This document shows positions 36,434-44,002 of a stretch of 64,000 nt of DNA, piece by piece. The translations under genes and the position numbers were made by a program. The stretch's first letter is position 1, and the number at the start of each line of letters is the position of its first letter. This DNA is from Pontibacillus yanchengensis Y32 (GTDB taxonomy: Bacteria; Bacillota; Bacilli; Bacillales; BH030062): the NCBI RefSeq assembly GCF_000770635.1, contig NZ_AVBF01000005.1, positions 50,971-114,970 of the forward strand, in the 5' to 3' direction. The notes beneath the pieces are model-generated. The model worked only from the letters and a program-made list of their open reading frames with translations. It made no database searches and was not told the origin of the DNA.

Positions 36434-37264
36434 ATGAAATTTATTTCTCTAAGCAAACACGCACTCATCCTACTCGTCTTATCCGTCGCACTCATCGGAT
36501 GCGGACAGCAGCAGAACGAGCAAGCTAACGCAGAAGCATCGTCATCAGAAAAAGAAGCAGAACAGAAAGCAGTCGGCATTATCGGACCAATGAAAGAAGA
36601 AATTAAAACGTTAAAAGAGGACATGACGGTTGAAAATAAACAAGATATCGCAGGTATGACGTTCTACGAAGGTACATTGAAAGACCAACCTATCGTACTT
36701 GTACAATCTGGTATCGGCAAAGTAAACGCGACAATGGCTTCTACACTACTGATCAATGAGTTTGACGTCGACAAGTTAATCAACTCCGGTATTTCCGGGG
36801 CAATACATCCAGATGTCGAACTTGGGGACATCGTCATTTCAAAAGATACCGTCCAACACGACATGGACGAGACGGCGAAAGGCTTTGAACCAGGCATCAT
36901 CCCCCGCTTAGAGAAAGGCTATTTCAAAGCAGATGAACAAATGGTTAAACTAGCTGAAAAAGCAGCCAAGCAACTTCCAGAAGAAACCCAAGTATTCACC
37001 CAACGCATCGCGTCAGGCGATCAATTCATCGCCAACGAAGAAAAGAAACAATGGATATTAGATACATTTAACGCCTATGTGGTAGAAATGGAAGGCGCAG
37101 CTGTCGGCCAAGTTGCCCACCTAAACGACGTCCCATACATCGTCATCCGCTCCGCCTCCGATGACGCCGGCGAAGAAGCCGTCATGAAATGGGAAGAATT
37201 CAAAGCACAAGCAATTGATAACTCCACTACGATTATCAAAGGCATGCTGGACCGTATGGAATAA
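36434..37264 (+). CDS. Lipoprotein form of 5'-methylthioadenosine/S-adenosylhomocysteine nucleosidase
   Basis: 276 residues. A signal peptide with lipobox (VALIGC, Cys23) is followed by an acidic Gln/Glu-rich linker (24-46) and a complete MTAN domain. The domain begins VGIIGPMKEEI with catalytic Glu, has QSGIGKVNATMAST, the ribose-binding VVEMEGAAVGQVA, and RSASDDAGEEA with the catalytic Asp. Cytosolic MTAN (MtnN/Pfs) is about 230 residues with no leader, so this form is exported and membrane anchored. It would cut MTA, SAH or 5'-deoxyadenosine outside the membrane and free adenine for uptake and deamination by AdeC. AGGAG precedes the ATG. Confidence 0.88.
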   Translation: MKFISLSKHALILLVLSVALIGCGQQQNEQANAEASSSEKEAEQKAVGIIGPMKEEIKTLKEDMTVENKQDIAGMTFYEGTLKDQPIVLVQSGIGKVNATMASTLLINEFDVDKLINSGISGAIHPDVELGDIVISKDTVQHDMDETAKGFEPGIIPRLEKGYFKADEQMVKLAEKAAKQLPEETQVFTQRIASGDQFIANEEKKQWILDTFNAYVVEMEGAAVGQVAHLNDVPYIVIRSASDDAGEEAVMKWEEFKAQAIDNSTTIIKGMLDRME

Positions 37265-37266
37265 GG

Positions 37267-37287
37267 AAAAGCGCTGGAGCTGGACAT
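37267..37287 (+). repeat. Minimal copy of the interspersed repeat
   Basis: AAAGCGCTGGAGCTGGACAT, directly after the nucleosidase stop. Confidence 0.6.
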
Positions 37288-37317
37288 TTATAAGCTACAG
37301 GTTTTATAAAAAACAAA

Positions 37318-37354
37318 AACCCGCAAGGCTAACGCATCCATAGCCTTGCGGGTT
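37318..37354. terminator. Bidirectional terminator between the nucleosidase gene and sinR
   Basis: AACCCGCAAGGCTA pairs with TAGCCTTGCGGGTT; an A-run on its left gives a T-tail for the minus strand. Confidence 0.85.
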
Positions 37355-37679
37355 ATTCCTCTATCCTACCACCATTATAAAACTCTAAAAACTCACTAAA
37401 TTCCTCTTTCGATATCCCAGACTCCATTGCTTCCCTTACAACCTTTAACCATTCCTCATCTAATTCCTCAAATGTGTTAGAACTAGAGGAATAAAGCATT
37501 TCATCTAAAGAAACCTCCAATGCAGTTGCAATCTTATTCATGATAAACATCGAGGGGTTTGGAATAGCATTTCTTTCAATTTCTTTCAAAATAGGCTTTG
37601 GTATTCCGGTTCTTCCGGCTATCCCTTCTAAGGACAATCGCTTTTGGTAGCGAAAATGTCTGAATCGATCCCCAAACAT
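37353..37679 (-). CDS. sinR: SinR-type master repressor of biofilm genes
   Basis: 108 residues (B. subtilis SinR has 111). The N-terminal XRE helix-turn-helix (MFGDRFRHFRYQKRLSLEGI, to about residue 65) is followed by the SinI-like pairing domain: LDEEWLKVVREAMESGISKE and EFSEFLEFYNGGR. This second domain forms the SinR dimer and is displaced by SinI. The ATG is seven bases from AGGAGG. It lies 25 bases after a 45-residue sinI gene, as in B. subtilis and B. cereus, and beside the sipW-tasA-type operon that SinR is known to repress. Confidence 0.92.
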   Translation of the reverse strand: MFGDRFRHFRYQKRLSLEGIAGRTGIPKPILKEIERNAIPNPSMFIMNKIATALEVSLDEMLYSSSSNTFEELDEEWLKVVREAMESGISKEEFSEFLEFYNGGRIEE

Positions 37680-37704
37680 GATGTAACCTCCTGGTCTAGA
37701 ATAG

Positions 37705-37842
37705 TTACGAGCGCGTGACCTGGCTTTGTTTTTCTAAGTACAACCGTATGTCTTGTATACTAAACCCTAATGCTTTTGCTTGCTGTACGAGTCTAATCCA
37801 ATCTGGGTCCAATGCTTTCTTTTCTTCCATTTTCATATACAT
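37705..37842 (-). CDS. sinI: SinI-type anti-repressor (45 residues)
   Basis: A short gene whose product is MYMKMEEKKALDPDWIRLVQ followed by QAKALGFSIQDIRLYLEK. It matches the SinI core LDxEWxxLxxxAxxxGxSxxDIRxYL, the two-helix hook that binds SinR. AGGAGG lies four bases before the first ATG; ATGs at 37836 and 37830 are possible. It is followed after 25 bases by sinR in one transcript. SinI releases SinR from matrix promoters once enough is made. Confidence 0.9.
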   Translation of the reverse strand: MYMKMEEKKALDPDWIRLVQQAKALGFSIQDIRLYLEKQSQVTRS

Positions 37843-37871
37843 GTAGCCTCCTAAATTTCAAGGTTGAGTAG

Positions 37872-37878
37872 AGAGAAC
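37872..37878 (-). promoter_or_regulatory. SinR-type box before sinI
   Basis: GTTCTCT on the minus strand fits the GTTCTYT SinR consensus, about 30 bases upstream of sinI; suggests autoregulation. Confidence 0.45.
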
Positions 37879-37906
37879 ATATGTACATTCATGATGAGCA
37901 CCACGT

Positions 37907-38599
37907 TTATGACGTCTTGACTAAAGAAGCCTGAACAATAAGTCGATGTGTAGGATCTTGTATGGGGTCACAAGTAATTAACGTAAGTATTGAACCTGTT
38001 TCTGGTTGCTTCAAAACAGACAAATCGGTAGGTAGCACACGAAAGACGTTCTCCACCTGATAAGCATATGTGTGATTGCCTGTCTCTATGTGTATGGAAT
38101 CACCTATCTTAACCTCATCTAGTCGATTAAACAGCTTTCCATACTTATAACTTCGATGCGCCGCTAAAGCTGTATTCCCTACTTCACCTGGAATACCAGT
38201 CCCAGACATGCGACCAACAGCTACCTTTAAATTTTCCATACTAGCCCCATTCAAAATAGGTAACTCCAAATTAATAGAGGAGATTTCCATTTTTCCAATC
38301 AAGTTCTTAGAGGGTTTCTCCTTTGTTTCAGGAGAGGTTGTTGAAGCTGCCTCCTGGTCAAGTATAGCGTTTAGCTCTTCATACCGTTGAGTAAGCGACT
38401 TTTCACCAGAAACCTCTTCTACTTCCTCAGCTTCCAGTTGATGAAGAAGCTTGTCTTGTTCATAAGCAACATACTGATTCTGTACAAACGGAAAACTAAT
38501 CACACCGAGACCAATGACAATAAAGAGCAGTGCTATCCATTTCATAAGCGAACGAATAGATAACCTATTCTTTCTCCCTTCCAAATGAACTTTCCACAA
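37907..38599 (-). CDS. Class D-type sortase
   Basis: Up to 230 residues: a basic N-terminus, one membrane anchor (WIALLFIVIGLGVISFPFV, about 21-39), a variable linker, then the sortase barrel. Catalytic His lies in LAAHRSYKYGKLFNRL (about 147), Cys in LTLITCDP (about 210), and Arg in THRLIVQA (about 219). It would cut an LPXTG-type signal and link the protein to peptidoglycan; the LPQTG protein encoded 260 bases upstream is the obvious substrate. The start is uncertain: TTG at 38599 or 38584, or ATG at 38545. It overlaps the zinc-ribbon gene, so translation is probably coupled. Confidence 0.87.
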   Translation of the reverse strand: MWKVHLEGRKNRLSIRSLMKWIALLFIVIGLGVISFPFVQNQYVAYEQDKLLHQLEAEEVEEVSGEKSLTQRYEELNAILDQEAASTTSPETKEKPSKNLIGKMEISSINLELPILNGASMENLKVAVGRMSGTGIPGEVGNTALAAHRSYKYGKLFNRLDEVKIGDSIHIETGNHTYAYQVENVFRVLPTDLSVLKQPETGSILTLITCDPIQDPTHRLIVQASLVKTS

Positions 38600-38741
38600 T
38601 AACTTTTGTCGCTGGATTTACGTGAGTAGGCAATACAGTCTGTAACGTTAAATCCTTGGAACAATAAGGACAAACCCACTCCCCTCTATCATCACTACCA
38701 AAAGACGACTTGTGACAGTAAGAACACTCTTTACGAAACAT
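38565..38741 (-). CDS. Small zinc-ribbon protein (58 residues)
   Basis: The product begins MFRKECSYCHKSSFGSDDRG and continues with EWVCPYCSKD. The two CxxC pairs (Cys6/Cys9 and Cys24/Cys27) are spaced as in a zinc ribbon or rubredoxin-like knuckle. GGAGGAGGAAGGGG precedes the ATG. It overlaps the start of the sortase gene and shares its promoter (TTGACA at 38789-38794, 18 bases, TATATC at 38765-38770). The function is unknown; a regulatory or chaperone role next to the sortase is only a guess. Confidence 0.75.
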   Translation of the reverse strand: MFRKECSYCHKSSFGSDDRGEWVCPYCSKDLTLQTVLPTHVNPATKVIVESSFGREKE

Positions 38742-38764
38742 CCCCTTCCTCCTCCATTAAAAAA

Positions 38765-38794
38765 GATATATTTCTCCCTTCGTGATGATGTCAA
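38765..38794 (-). promoter_or_regulatory. Promoter of the zinc-ribbon/sortase operon
   Basis: Minus-strand TTGACA (38789-38794), 18-base spacer, TATATC (38765-38770). Confidence 0.5.
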
Positions 38795-38800
38795 CTATGT

Positions 38801-38836
38801 AAAAGAAAAAGGAGTATCTACTTTCATAAATACTCC
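38801..38836 (-). terminator. Terminator of the matrix operon
   Basis: GGAGTAT and ATACTCC pair; the minus strand continues TTTTTCTTTT. It ends the transcript from the TapA-like gene through the LPQTG gene. Confidence 0.8.
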
Positions 38837-38853
38837 TTTGATTCAAAATCATG

Positions 38854-40332
38854 CTACTCTATTTTTCGTCTGCGATACGTAATGCCATATAATGTAGCTC
38901 CCCCAAGCATGAGCAAGCTTCCAATGATATAAAATGCAGTCGGCGCTGCTTCGCCCGTTTGAGGTAGCGAACCATCCTCTGGTGTTGGCTCTGGAGAAGG
39001 TGTCGGTGTTTCCCCTTCAACCCCATCTCCCGGTTCACCAGGTTCACCCGGATTCCCATCATCTCCATCGCCAGGCTCACCTGGCTGCTCAGGATCACCA
39101 TCGTCACCCGGTTCATCTCCAGGATTGTCTGGCGTTTCAGGTGTCTCATCACCTGGGTCCCCCGGATCTTCTGGATCCTCAGGTACATCACTATCACAAT
39201 TGGTTGGAATAGTGACAGGCTCACTCCACATTTCAACCGTCTCCCCATCTAGTTCATATGTCGTCTTCACAACATAGTTTCCTGGAAGCTCTGGTTTCAT
39301 CGTCAATGTATGCGAGTCACCTTGATCAACAGAGAACCTATCCGTTTGATCATACTGTGTAATTTTCACACCCTGCTTCGCATCACCAGATTCTTTCCAA
39401 TACACTTCATAAGATGGGGAAATGCTTGTATCAGAGTCACTCTCATTGGTGTACGTCAATGTCATCTCCTCACACGTACCTGAGAACAAGCTAGACAACT
39501 GTACGTCCACTGGAGGTTCCGGTGGTGGTGTATCACAATCTGTCATATCAACATACAACTCATTACTAAGTTCTTTTCCTTTTGAATGCTTAGCAGATAT
39601 TTTGTAAAAGCCTGTCTTAGTTGGAGTGAAATTGATAGAATCACTCTCTCCTTTTTTCAAGCTTATGGATTTTTGATTCTCTAACTCTATCTTTTCGGAA
39701 GTAGTGAAATCATCTGTTTCGGAATAGCGTAATTCGTAAGTAGGCTTAATGGTGGAGCGCTTTTTGCTGTTGTTTTCGAAGGTGGCAGTTGCTAGGTCAC
39801 ACGAGCCGGTTAGGGTTATGTCTAGGTCAAGATCTGATGATGTTGGTGGCGGTGGTGGGGTGTCTCCTTCAGCTACGAAAGTGAATAGTACTGATGTGGC
39901 TAGACCTTGGTATTCGTTTCCGGATTCGTAGGGAAAGGTTACGGTGATGGTTATATCTTCTTCAGTTGAATAATCTAATGAGCGACTTTTTAATCCCTCA
40001 AAATTCTCAAGCTTCCCATCAAATAATATTTGATTTTGGCTTTCCACTCTTAAATCAAGTTGATTATAAAATTTGTTATTTCCTTCTAAGTATGATGAAG
40101 TCATTTGATAAGAAAAATCTTTATTTCCGTTATTTTGCACTGTCAATGTACGGGTAGCCCAATCACCGGGAACCATTTTATCTACTTTAAACTCTCGTTT
40201 CGTAGGTTTTAATGAAAGATCGATTACTGGGTCACTTTTATTTGCTCCAGTACTTCCAATCGGGGATAAAATAACAAATATAAAGACTACCAAACTGTAT
40301 ATGGAAAGGTAACGCAGGAATTTTGTGTTCAT
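38854..40332 (-). CDS. LPQTG cell-wall-anchored matrix protein with TasA/camelysin-like domain
   Basis: 492 residues. A signal peptide (1-30) precedes a domain that shares VDKMVPGD...R...NNGNKD (about 51-76) with the two TasA-type proteins encoded next door, so it belongs to that fold. Two CARDB/Ig-like repeats follow (about 172-275 and 280-380), each with the pattern SGxC/TGSC...TxTxxNxS.... A Pro/Gly/Asp/Glu stalk follows (about 383-455), then SLPQTGE, a hydrophobic helix and RRRK. The sortase gene downstream supports covalent wall anchoring. It could tether matrix fibres to the cell. No SipW-type YAAFND cleavage site is seen here, so the general signal peptidase may process it. Confidence 0.85.
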   Translation of the reverse strand: MNTKFLRYLSIYSLVVFIFVILSPIGSTGANKSDPVIDLSLKPTKREFKVDKMVPGDWATRTLTVQNNGNKDFSYQMTSSYLEGNNKFYNQLDLRVESQNQILFDGKLENFEGLKSRSLDYSTEEDITITVTFPYESGNEYQGLATSVLFTFVAEGDTPPPPPTSSDLDLDITLTGSCDLATATFENNSKKRSTIKPTYELRYSETDDFTTSEKIELENQKSISLKKGESDSINFTPTKTGFYKISAKHSKGKELSNELYVDMTDCDTPPPEPPVDVQLSSLFSGTCEEMTLTYTNESDSDTSISPSYEVYWKESGDAKQGVKITQYDQTDRFSVDQGDSHTLTMKPELPGNYVVKTTYELDGETVEMWSEPVTIPTNCDSDVPEDPEDPGDPGDETPETPDNPGDEPGDDGDPEQPGEPGDGDDGNPGEPGEPGDGVEGETPTPSPEPTPEDGSLPQTGEAAPTAFYIIGSLLMLGGATLYGITYRRRKIE

Positions 40333-40352
40333 CTATACACCTACTTTATTTT

Positions 40353-40375
40353 AGAGGTTACTTTCGGTAACCTCT
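40353..40375 (-). other. Intergenic RNA hairpin without T-tail
   Basis: AGAGGTTAC-TTTCG-GTAACCTCT. It lies between the second TasA-type gene and the LPQTG gene; lacking a T-run, it may be an RNA-stability or processing element. Confidence 0.45.
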
Positions 40376-40384
40376 CGTTATACT

Positions 40385-41014
40385 TTATCTATTTTGCCCA
40401 GGATATTGTGTTGCCTCGAGGTTAAATTGTACATTTAGATTCAAACCTTGATATTTATTTTGTAAATATAATCCTGAGTTAGTGTCTTTTTGTTTGTCAT
40501 TTATAAATTTCACTTCCATAACGATGTGATCATCATCGTTTATAGGAAGATTCGGTTTTAAAGGAAAAATCCAAACTCTCTCTAAGTATGTTGTGATATC
40601 AGGCGAATTACCACTCTCTGTTAAATCCTTCAATTCAGATAATGTCAGACTATTAAAAGGTGTTATGATTGGTTGTAAATCACTTGTAAGCAAACGAACT
40701 TTAAACTGGGAACCAAGGTCTTCATCAATAGGATTACCATTCTTATCTGTGACAGTATAATCTGTATGCATTAATACTTTCTCAATATCAACATTTCCTG
40801 TATTAGTAATCTTAAAATCTCGAAGCATATGATCGCCCGGCACTAATTTATCAATATCAAAAATGATATTAGGGTTTACACTTAAATCTAATTCACCAGC
40901 TGTATATGTTCCAGTTGCAGACTCGACATCATTAAAAGCTGCATACGTTCCTCCACCTACTAATGAAAAACCTAACATAGCCGTAATCGCACCTATAGCT
41001 AATTTTCTTTTCAT
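40385..41014 (-). CDS. TasA/CalY-family matrix fibre protein (second copy)
   Basis: 209 residues. The leader MKRKLAIGAITAMLGFSLVG then GGTYAAFNDVES is the SipW-type signal of TasA and camelysin. The mature domain has FDIDKLVPGDHMLRDF and NTGNVDIEKV, matching the sister protein encoded upstream and the LPQTG protein. TasA-family proteins form the amyloid-like fibres of Bacillus biofilms after SipW cleavage. GAGGTGAAGC precedes the ATG. Named TasA or CalY cannot be separated by eye. It follows a terminator-like hairpin, so its expression may be lower than that of the first copy. Confidence 0.88.
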   Translation of the reverse strand: MKRKLAIGAITAMLGFSLVGGGTYAAFNDVESATGTYTAGELDLSVNPNIIFDIDKLVPGDHMLRDFKITNTGNVDIEKVLMHTDYTVTDKNGNPIDEDLGSQFKVRLLTSDLQPIITPFNSLTLSELKDLTESGNSPDITTYLERVWIFPLKPNLPINDDDHIVMEVKFINDKQKDTNSGLYLQNKYQGLNLNVQFNLEATQYPGQNR

Positions 41015-41040
41015 AGCTTCACCTCATAATTTTAATAAGA

Positions 41041-41066
41041 AAAGGTGGGTTCTAAACCCACCCTTT
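41041..41066 (-). terminator. Attenuating terminator between the two TasA-type genes
   Basis: Minus strand GGTGGGTT-TAG-AACCCACC followed by TTTTCTTATT. An intercistronic terminator in this place would give more of the first fibre protein than of the downstream genes. Confidence 0.65.
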
Positions 41067-41075
41067 CTAAAGTAA

Positions 41076-41714
41076 TTATCTTGCTCCACCGTCTTTTTGA
41101 GTTGCTTCGAAGTTGAAGTCTAGAGTTACACCTTCACCCATGTATTTGTTCTGCTCATACTCTCCGTTACCATCTTTTGCTTTGTTGTCTTTAAATGAAA
41201 CTTTAATATGGAAAGTATCAGAATCTTTTCCATTAAAATCGCCATCTTTGTTATTAAAACCATCACCAGATGCAACATCAAATGCTGGTGCATTAATCAA
41301 ATCTTGCATAGAGATTTCACTCTGGTGTAGATCAGCTTTTAAGTCAGCTAACACATCACGGCTATCAGAGTTAAAGATTTCTACTTTAAACTGCTCATAA
41401 AATTCACCATCTGTGTTATCACCACCTACTTCTGTGTGGTTAGTAGCAGTAACATCAAATAGAACTTCCTTAATATCAACGTTACCATTGTTCATAATTT
41501 CAAATTCTCTTTCAATGGAATCCCCTGGTACTAATTTGTCTACATCCATAGTTCCTGAAACAAAATTACCTAATTCAAGATCAAGTGTCCCTGCAGAGTA
41601 AGTACCTTCCGCTGATTCAACATCGTTAAAAGCTGCATAAGTTCCTCCACCTACTAAAGATAGTCCAAGCGCACCTGTCATAACACCCATTGCCAATTTT
41701 GATTTTAAACCCAT
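41076..41714 (-). CDS. tasA: TasA/CalY-family matrix fibre protein (first copy)
   Basis: 212 residues. The leader MGLKSKLAMGVMTGALGLSL continues VGGGTYAAFNDVES, where SipW should cut before the Phe-Asn-Asp segment. The mature part starts with SAGTLDLELGN and has MDVDKLVPGDSIEREF and NNGNVDIKEV. It is acidic. The ATG at 41714 is nine bases from AGGAGG, while that at 41723 directly abuts it. It sits after sipW and the TapA-like gene, the order found in the tapA-sipW-tasA operon, so it is the best tasA candidate. Confidence 0.87.
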   Translation of the reverse strand: MGLKSKLAMGVMTGALGLSLVGGGTYAAFNDVESAEGTYSAGTLDLELGNFVSGTMDVDKLVPGDSIEREFEIMNNGNVDIKEVLFDVTATNHTEVGGDNTDGEFYEQFKVEIFNSDSRDVLADLKADLHQSEISMQDLINAPAFDVASGDGFNNKDGDFNGKDSDTFHIKVSFKDNKAKDGNGEYEQNKYMGEGVTLDFNFEATQKDGGAR

Positions 41715-41785
41715 GTTTCTCATCCTCCTAATAATTTTTTTTTTTATTGAAATCCCTATGTATGAAAAGGGAATAACAAACTTAC

Positions 41786-42385
41786 TTACAAGCTTTCATT
41801 ATTCGTTGATTTCTTTTTCACAATGTTTCTTTCAAACTCTTTAATACCTTGCCAAATCGAATATCCAGCATAAATTAGTAGTAATAACCCTGGAATGATC
41901 ATCAACGCGATACTTCCAGCTTTAGAGTTTGCATACTGCATGACATAACCAGCATATGGAATCGTGAAATCCGCATATTCACCCACAACATTTTGGGCTA
42001 AGACAGGTTCTCCGTCAGGGGCTTCATTGTTGTCACCTTTTGTTTGATAGGTCATTGAATTACCTGTTTCACTTGCTTCTACAATTCGGTGAGTAACCAA
42101 GGTTTCATCATCTTTCAAATACGTAATGATGTCCCCTTTTGCTAACGATTGTTTTTCTGCTTCTTCTAAAGGTGTAATTGCAATGATTGAGCCTGTTTTA
42201 AAGGTCGGCTCCATAGACCCTGACAACACTGTTTTCAATTGATATCCAAATACACTAGGTTCTCCTCCAGAAGCTCTTGAGGATATTACGATAAAGATCA
42301 TACATACCATGACTAGAAACAGTAAGATATTCAAACCGCTACCTAACATGGAGAGAGATTTTTTCCAAGTCAATGTTTCGCACAT
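41786..42385 (-). CDS. sipW: ER-type signal peptidase I, SipW
   Basis: 199 residues with an N-terminal anchor (about 15-36), the catalytic Ser in KTVLSGSMEPTF (about 57) and catalytic His in LVTHRIVE (about 97). The Ser-His dyad marks the ER/archaeal-like class, unlike the Ser-Lys peptidases SipS/SipT. A second membrane helix is near the C-terminus (about 158-178). SipW cleaves TasA- and TapA-type precursors, here the three proteins with FNDVE cleavage sites. It begins 17 bases after the TapA-like stop, with AAAGG adjoining the ATG. Confidence 0.93.
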   Translation of the reverse strand: MCETLTWKKSLSMLGSGLNILLFLVMVCMIFIVISSRASGGEPSVFGYQLKTVLSGSMEPTFKTGSIIAITPLEEAEKQSLAKGDIITYLKDDETLVTHRIVEASETGNSMTYQTKGDNNEAPDGEPVLAQNVVGEYADFTIPYAGYVMQYANSKAGSIALMIIPGLLLLIYAGYSIWQGIKEFERNIVKKKSTNNESL

Positions 42386-42402
42386 CCTTTCTACTAAACT
42401 AT

Positions 42403-43761
42403 CTATTTTTCATTAGCATTGGATTCTTCAGGTTTATCTTCTTTTTCAGCATTATTTGATTTATCTTTTCCTTTGGAGTCTTTTTTCTCCGTTGTACCTT
42501 TTGGTTGTTTATCTTCAGTTGATTCTTTTCCAGAGGTAGGACCTTGTTTTTCTTTCTCAGTAGTAACCTTTTTATTTTCTTTTTTTTCAGGGTCGCTTGT
42601 AGTTATCGAACCACTATTCGAACCTGTATCTGCTTGTTTCTTTGGTGCATCTGAATTATTGTTACTTTCTTGGTTATTTTCTTTTTTATTTGACACCTCA
42701 GATTCACTGGATCCCGGTTTAGTTTCATCTTCAGAAGTCTTCTTTTTCTCTTCTATACTTTTTTCTTGCTTTGGTTGAGGATCATTACTTTCGCCTGAAT
42801 CTGATGAAGCTTCTTTTTCTACTACTTCTCCTGCTTTTATCTGTTCATCTTTCTTGCTTTGTTCTTCAGCTAATCTCCTTTGTTCTTCTTCCTGTTTACG
42901 CTTTTCTTCTGCTTTCTTTTCGGCTTCCTCTTCTTCTTTTTTCTTAGCTTGTTTAGCTTTCTTTTGAAGATCTTCTTTTTGGTTCTTAAGCTTTTCAATT
43001 GAGGATTCTAATTCTTCCTCTTGATCTTTGATATCATCCATCATATTGTTGATACGATTTAGTAGCTGATTATCTGATAGGGAATAGGCTTCACTAGATG
43101 ATGAAGATTTTGTGTTACCGGAAAAAGACGACATCCTAATCGAATGACTACTGGAGCCAATATCTAAATTACATCTTAGAAGAATTAATTTAATGTCTTT
43201 CCATAAAATATGTTTTTCTGTTCCTAAACAATGTGAATTTGTGCCTTTGGTCATATTGTTAAGTTGTTCCACTGTTTTACTTACTTCATGAATTTGCTTT
43301 TTAATCTTAAATTTTAATTCTTTAAATCTATGCCATTTAGAATATAATTCTTGCAAATTTGATTCATAGGAGTGGATTCTACTCGACAATTTCTCAGTTG
43401 CTTGATAAAGTTCTTTTGAAGTTGCTCCTTGAAGTACATCCACCGTACTAGTAAGGGAGAAATTGCCCACATTTAGATTAAACAAGTCCTCCAATAAACC
43501 ATATAATTCATCAATCTCTTGCTCTAGTTTTTCCAGCTTATTCTCAACTGCACCAGGAAACACCTTACAAGCTTCCACTTGACCGGTTACTCTTTCAACA
43601 TCATTAAACTGACTATACGTAGGTGTAGATGTCAGATAAGACATGCTGCTTATAAGCAATGATGAAAGTGCTATTCCTGATGTTAAGGTTTTCGCGATTT
43701 GTAGAGATTCTTTAGCCTTATTCTTTTGTTCTCTTTTGATACGCTTTGATCTCTTTTCCAG
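42403..43761 (-). CDS. TapA-like matrix assembly protein, probable CTG start
   Basis: About 452 residues. The first 60 are a basic segment, a hydrophobic helix (LTSGIALSSLLISSMSYLT) and TYSQFNDVERVTGQVEAC, which parallels the N-terminus of TapA and the SipW sites of TasA. The middle (about 80-260) is helical. The C-terminal 190 residues are a charged Lys/Glu coil and Ser/Lys/Glu-rich disordered tail. No ATG, GTG or TTG fits. AAGGAGGAG (43768-43776) is followed six bases later by CTG at 43761, and the region beyond it carries SinR boxes, so it should be promoter, not coding. It likely nucleates or anchors fibres. Confidence 0.7.
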   Translation of the reverse strand: MEKRSKRIKREQKNKAKESLQIAKTLTSGIALSSLLISSMSYLTSTPTYSQFNDVERVTGQVEACKVFPGAVENKLEKLEQEIDELYGLLEDLFNLNVGNFSLTSTVDVLQGATSKELYQATEKLSSRIHSYESNLQELYSKWHRFKELKFKIKKQIHEVSKTVEQLNNMTKGTNSHCLGTEKHILWKDIKLILLRCNLDIGSSSHSIRMSSFSGNTKSSSSSEAYSLSDNQLLNRINNMMDDIKDQEEELESSIEKLKNQKEDLQKKAKQAKKKEEEEAEKKAEEKRKQEEEQRRLAEEQSKKDEQIKAGEVVEKEASSDSGESNDPQPKQEKSIEEKKKTSEDETKPGSSESEVSNKKENNQESNNNSDAPKKQADTGSNSGSITTSDPEKKENKKVTTEKEKQGPTSGKESTEDKQPKGTTEKKDSKGKDKSNNAEKEDKPEESNANEK

Positions 43762-43793
43762 AGGAATCTCCTCCTTCTCACTCTTGCTTTTTC

Positions 43794-43819
43794 GTTCTGT
43801 TTCGTTCTCTATATCGAAC
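43794..43819 (+). promoter_or_regulatory. SinR-type operator before the TapA-like/sipW/tasA operon
   Basis: GTTCTGT (43794-43800) and GTTCTCT (43804-43810) in tandem, the latter facing GTTCG on the other strand (43815-43819). It lies downstream of a possible -10 (TATACT, minus strand, near 43831-43836), where repressor binding would block transcription. Confidence 0.6.
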
Positions 43820-43886
43820 TTACACTTATGAGTATATAAGCCCTTCCTTAAAAAGAAAAATGCCAAATTCGCCCAAATTTCTCAAT

Positions 43887-43978
43887 AAAGAACAACACAA
43901 CTCTCGTTTCCTCTTGTTTCCTTTTAATTTCTTACTTTTTCGTTTTTTATATAGAACGAACGGTATTATAAAAAGAAC
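43887..43978 (-). promoter_or_regulatory. Further SinR-type boxes upstream of the matrix operon
   Basis: Minus-strand GTTCTTT at 43887-43893 and 43972-43978, with GTTCT/GTTCG at 43953-43961. Several boxes in cis resemble the multi-site SinR promoters of B. subtilis. Confidence 0.5.
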
Positions 43979-44002
43979 GATACTAAAACTTATCTACACC
44001 GC

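Noticed and set aside
38934..39248. Open frames opposite or shifted to the Pro/Gly/Asp stalk
   Set aside because: Low-complexity shadows of the LPQTG protein, whose frame carries the signal peptide and LPQTG motif.
43762..43866. N-terminal extension of the TapA-like protein from ATG 43866
   Set aside because: No ribosome site; covers promoter-like and SinR-box DNA; a CTG start with a strong site fits better.
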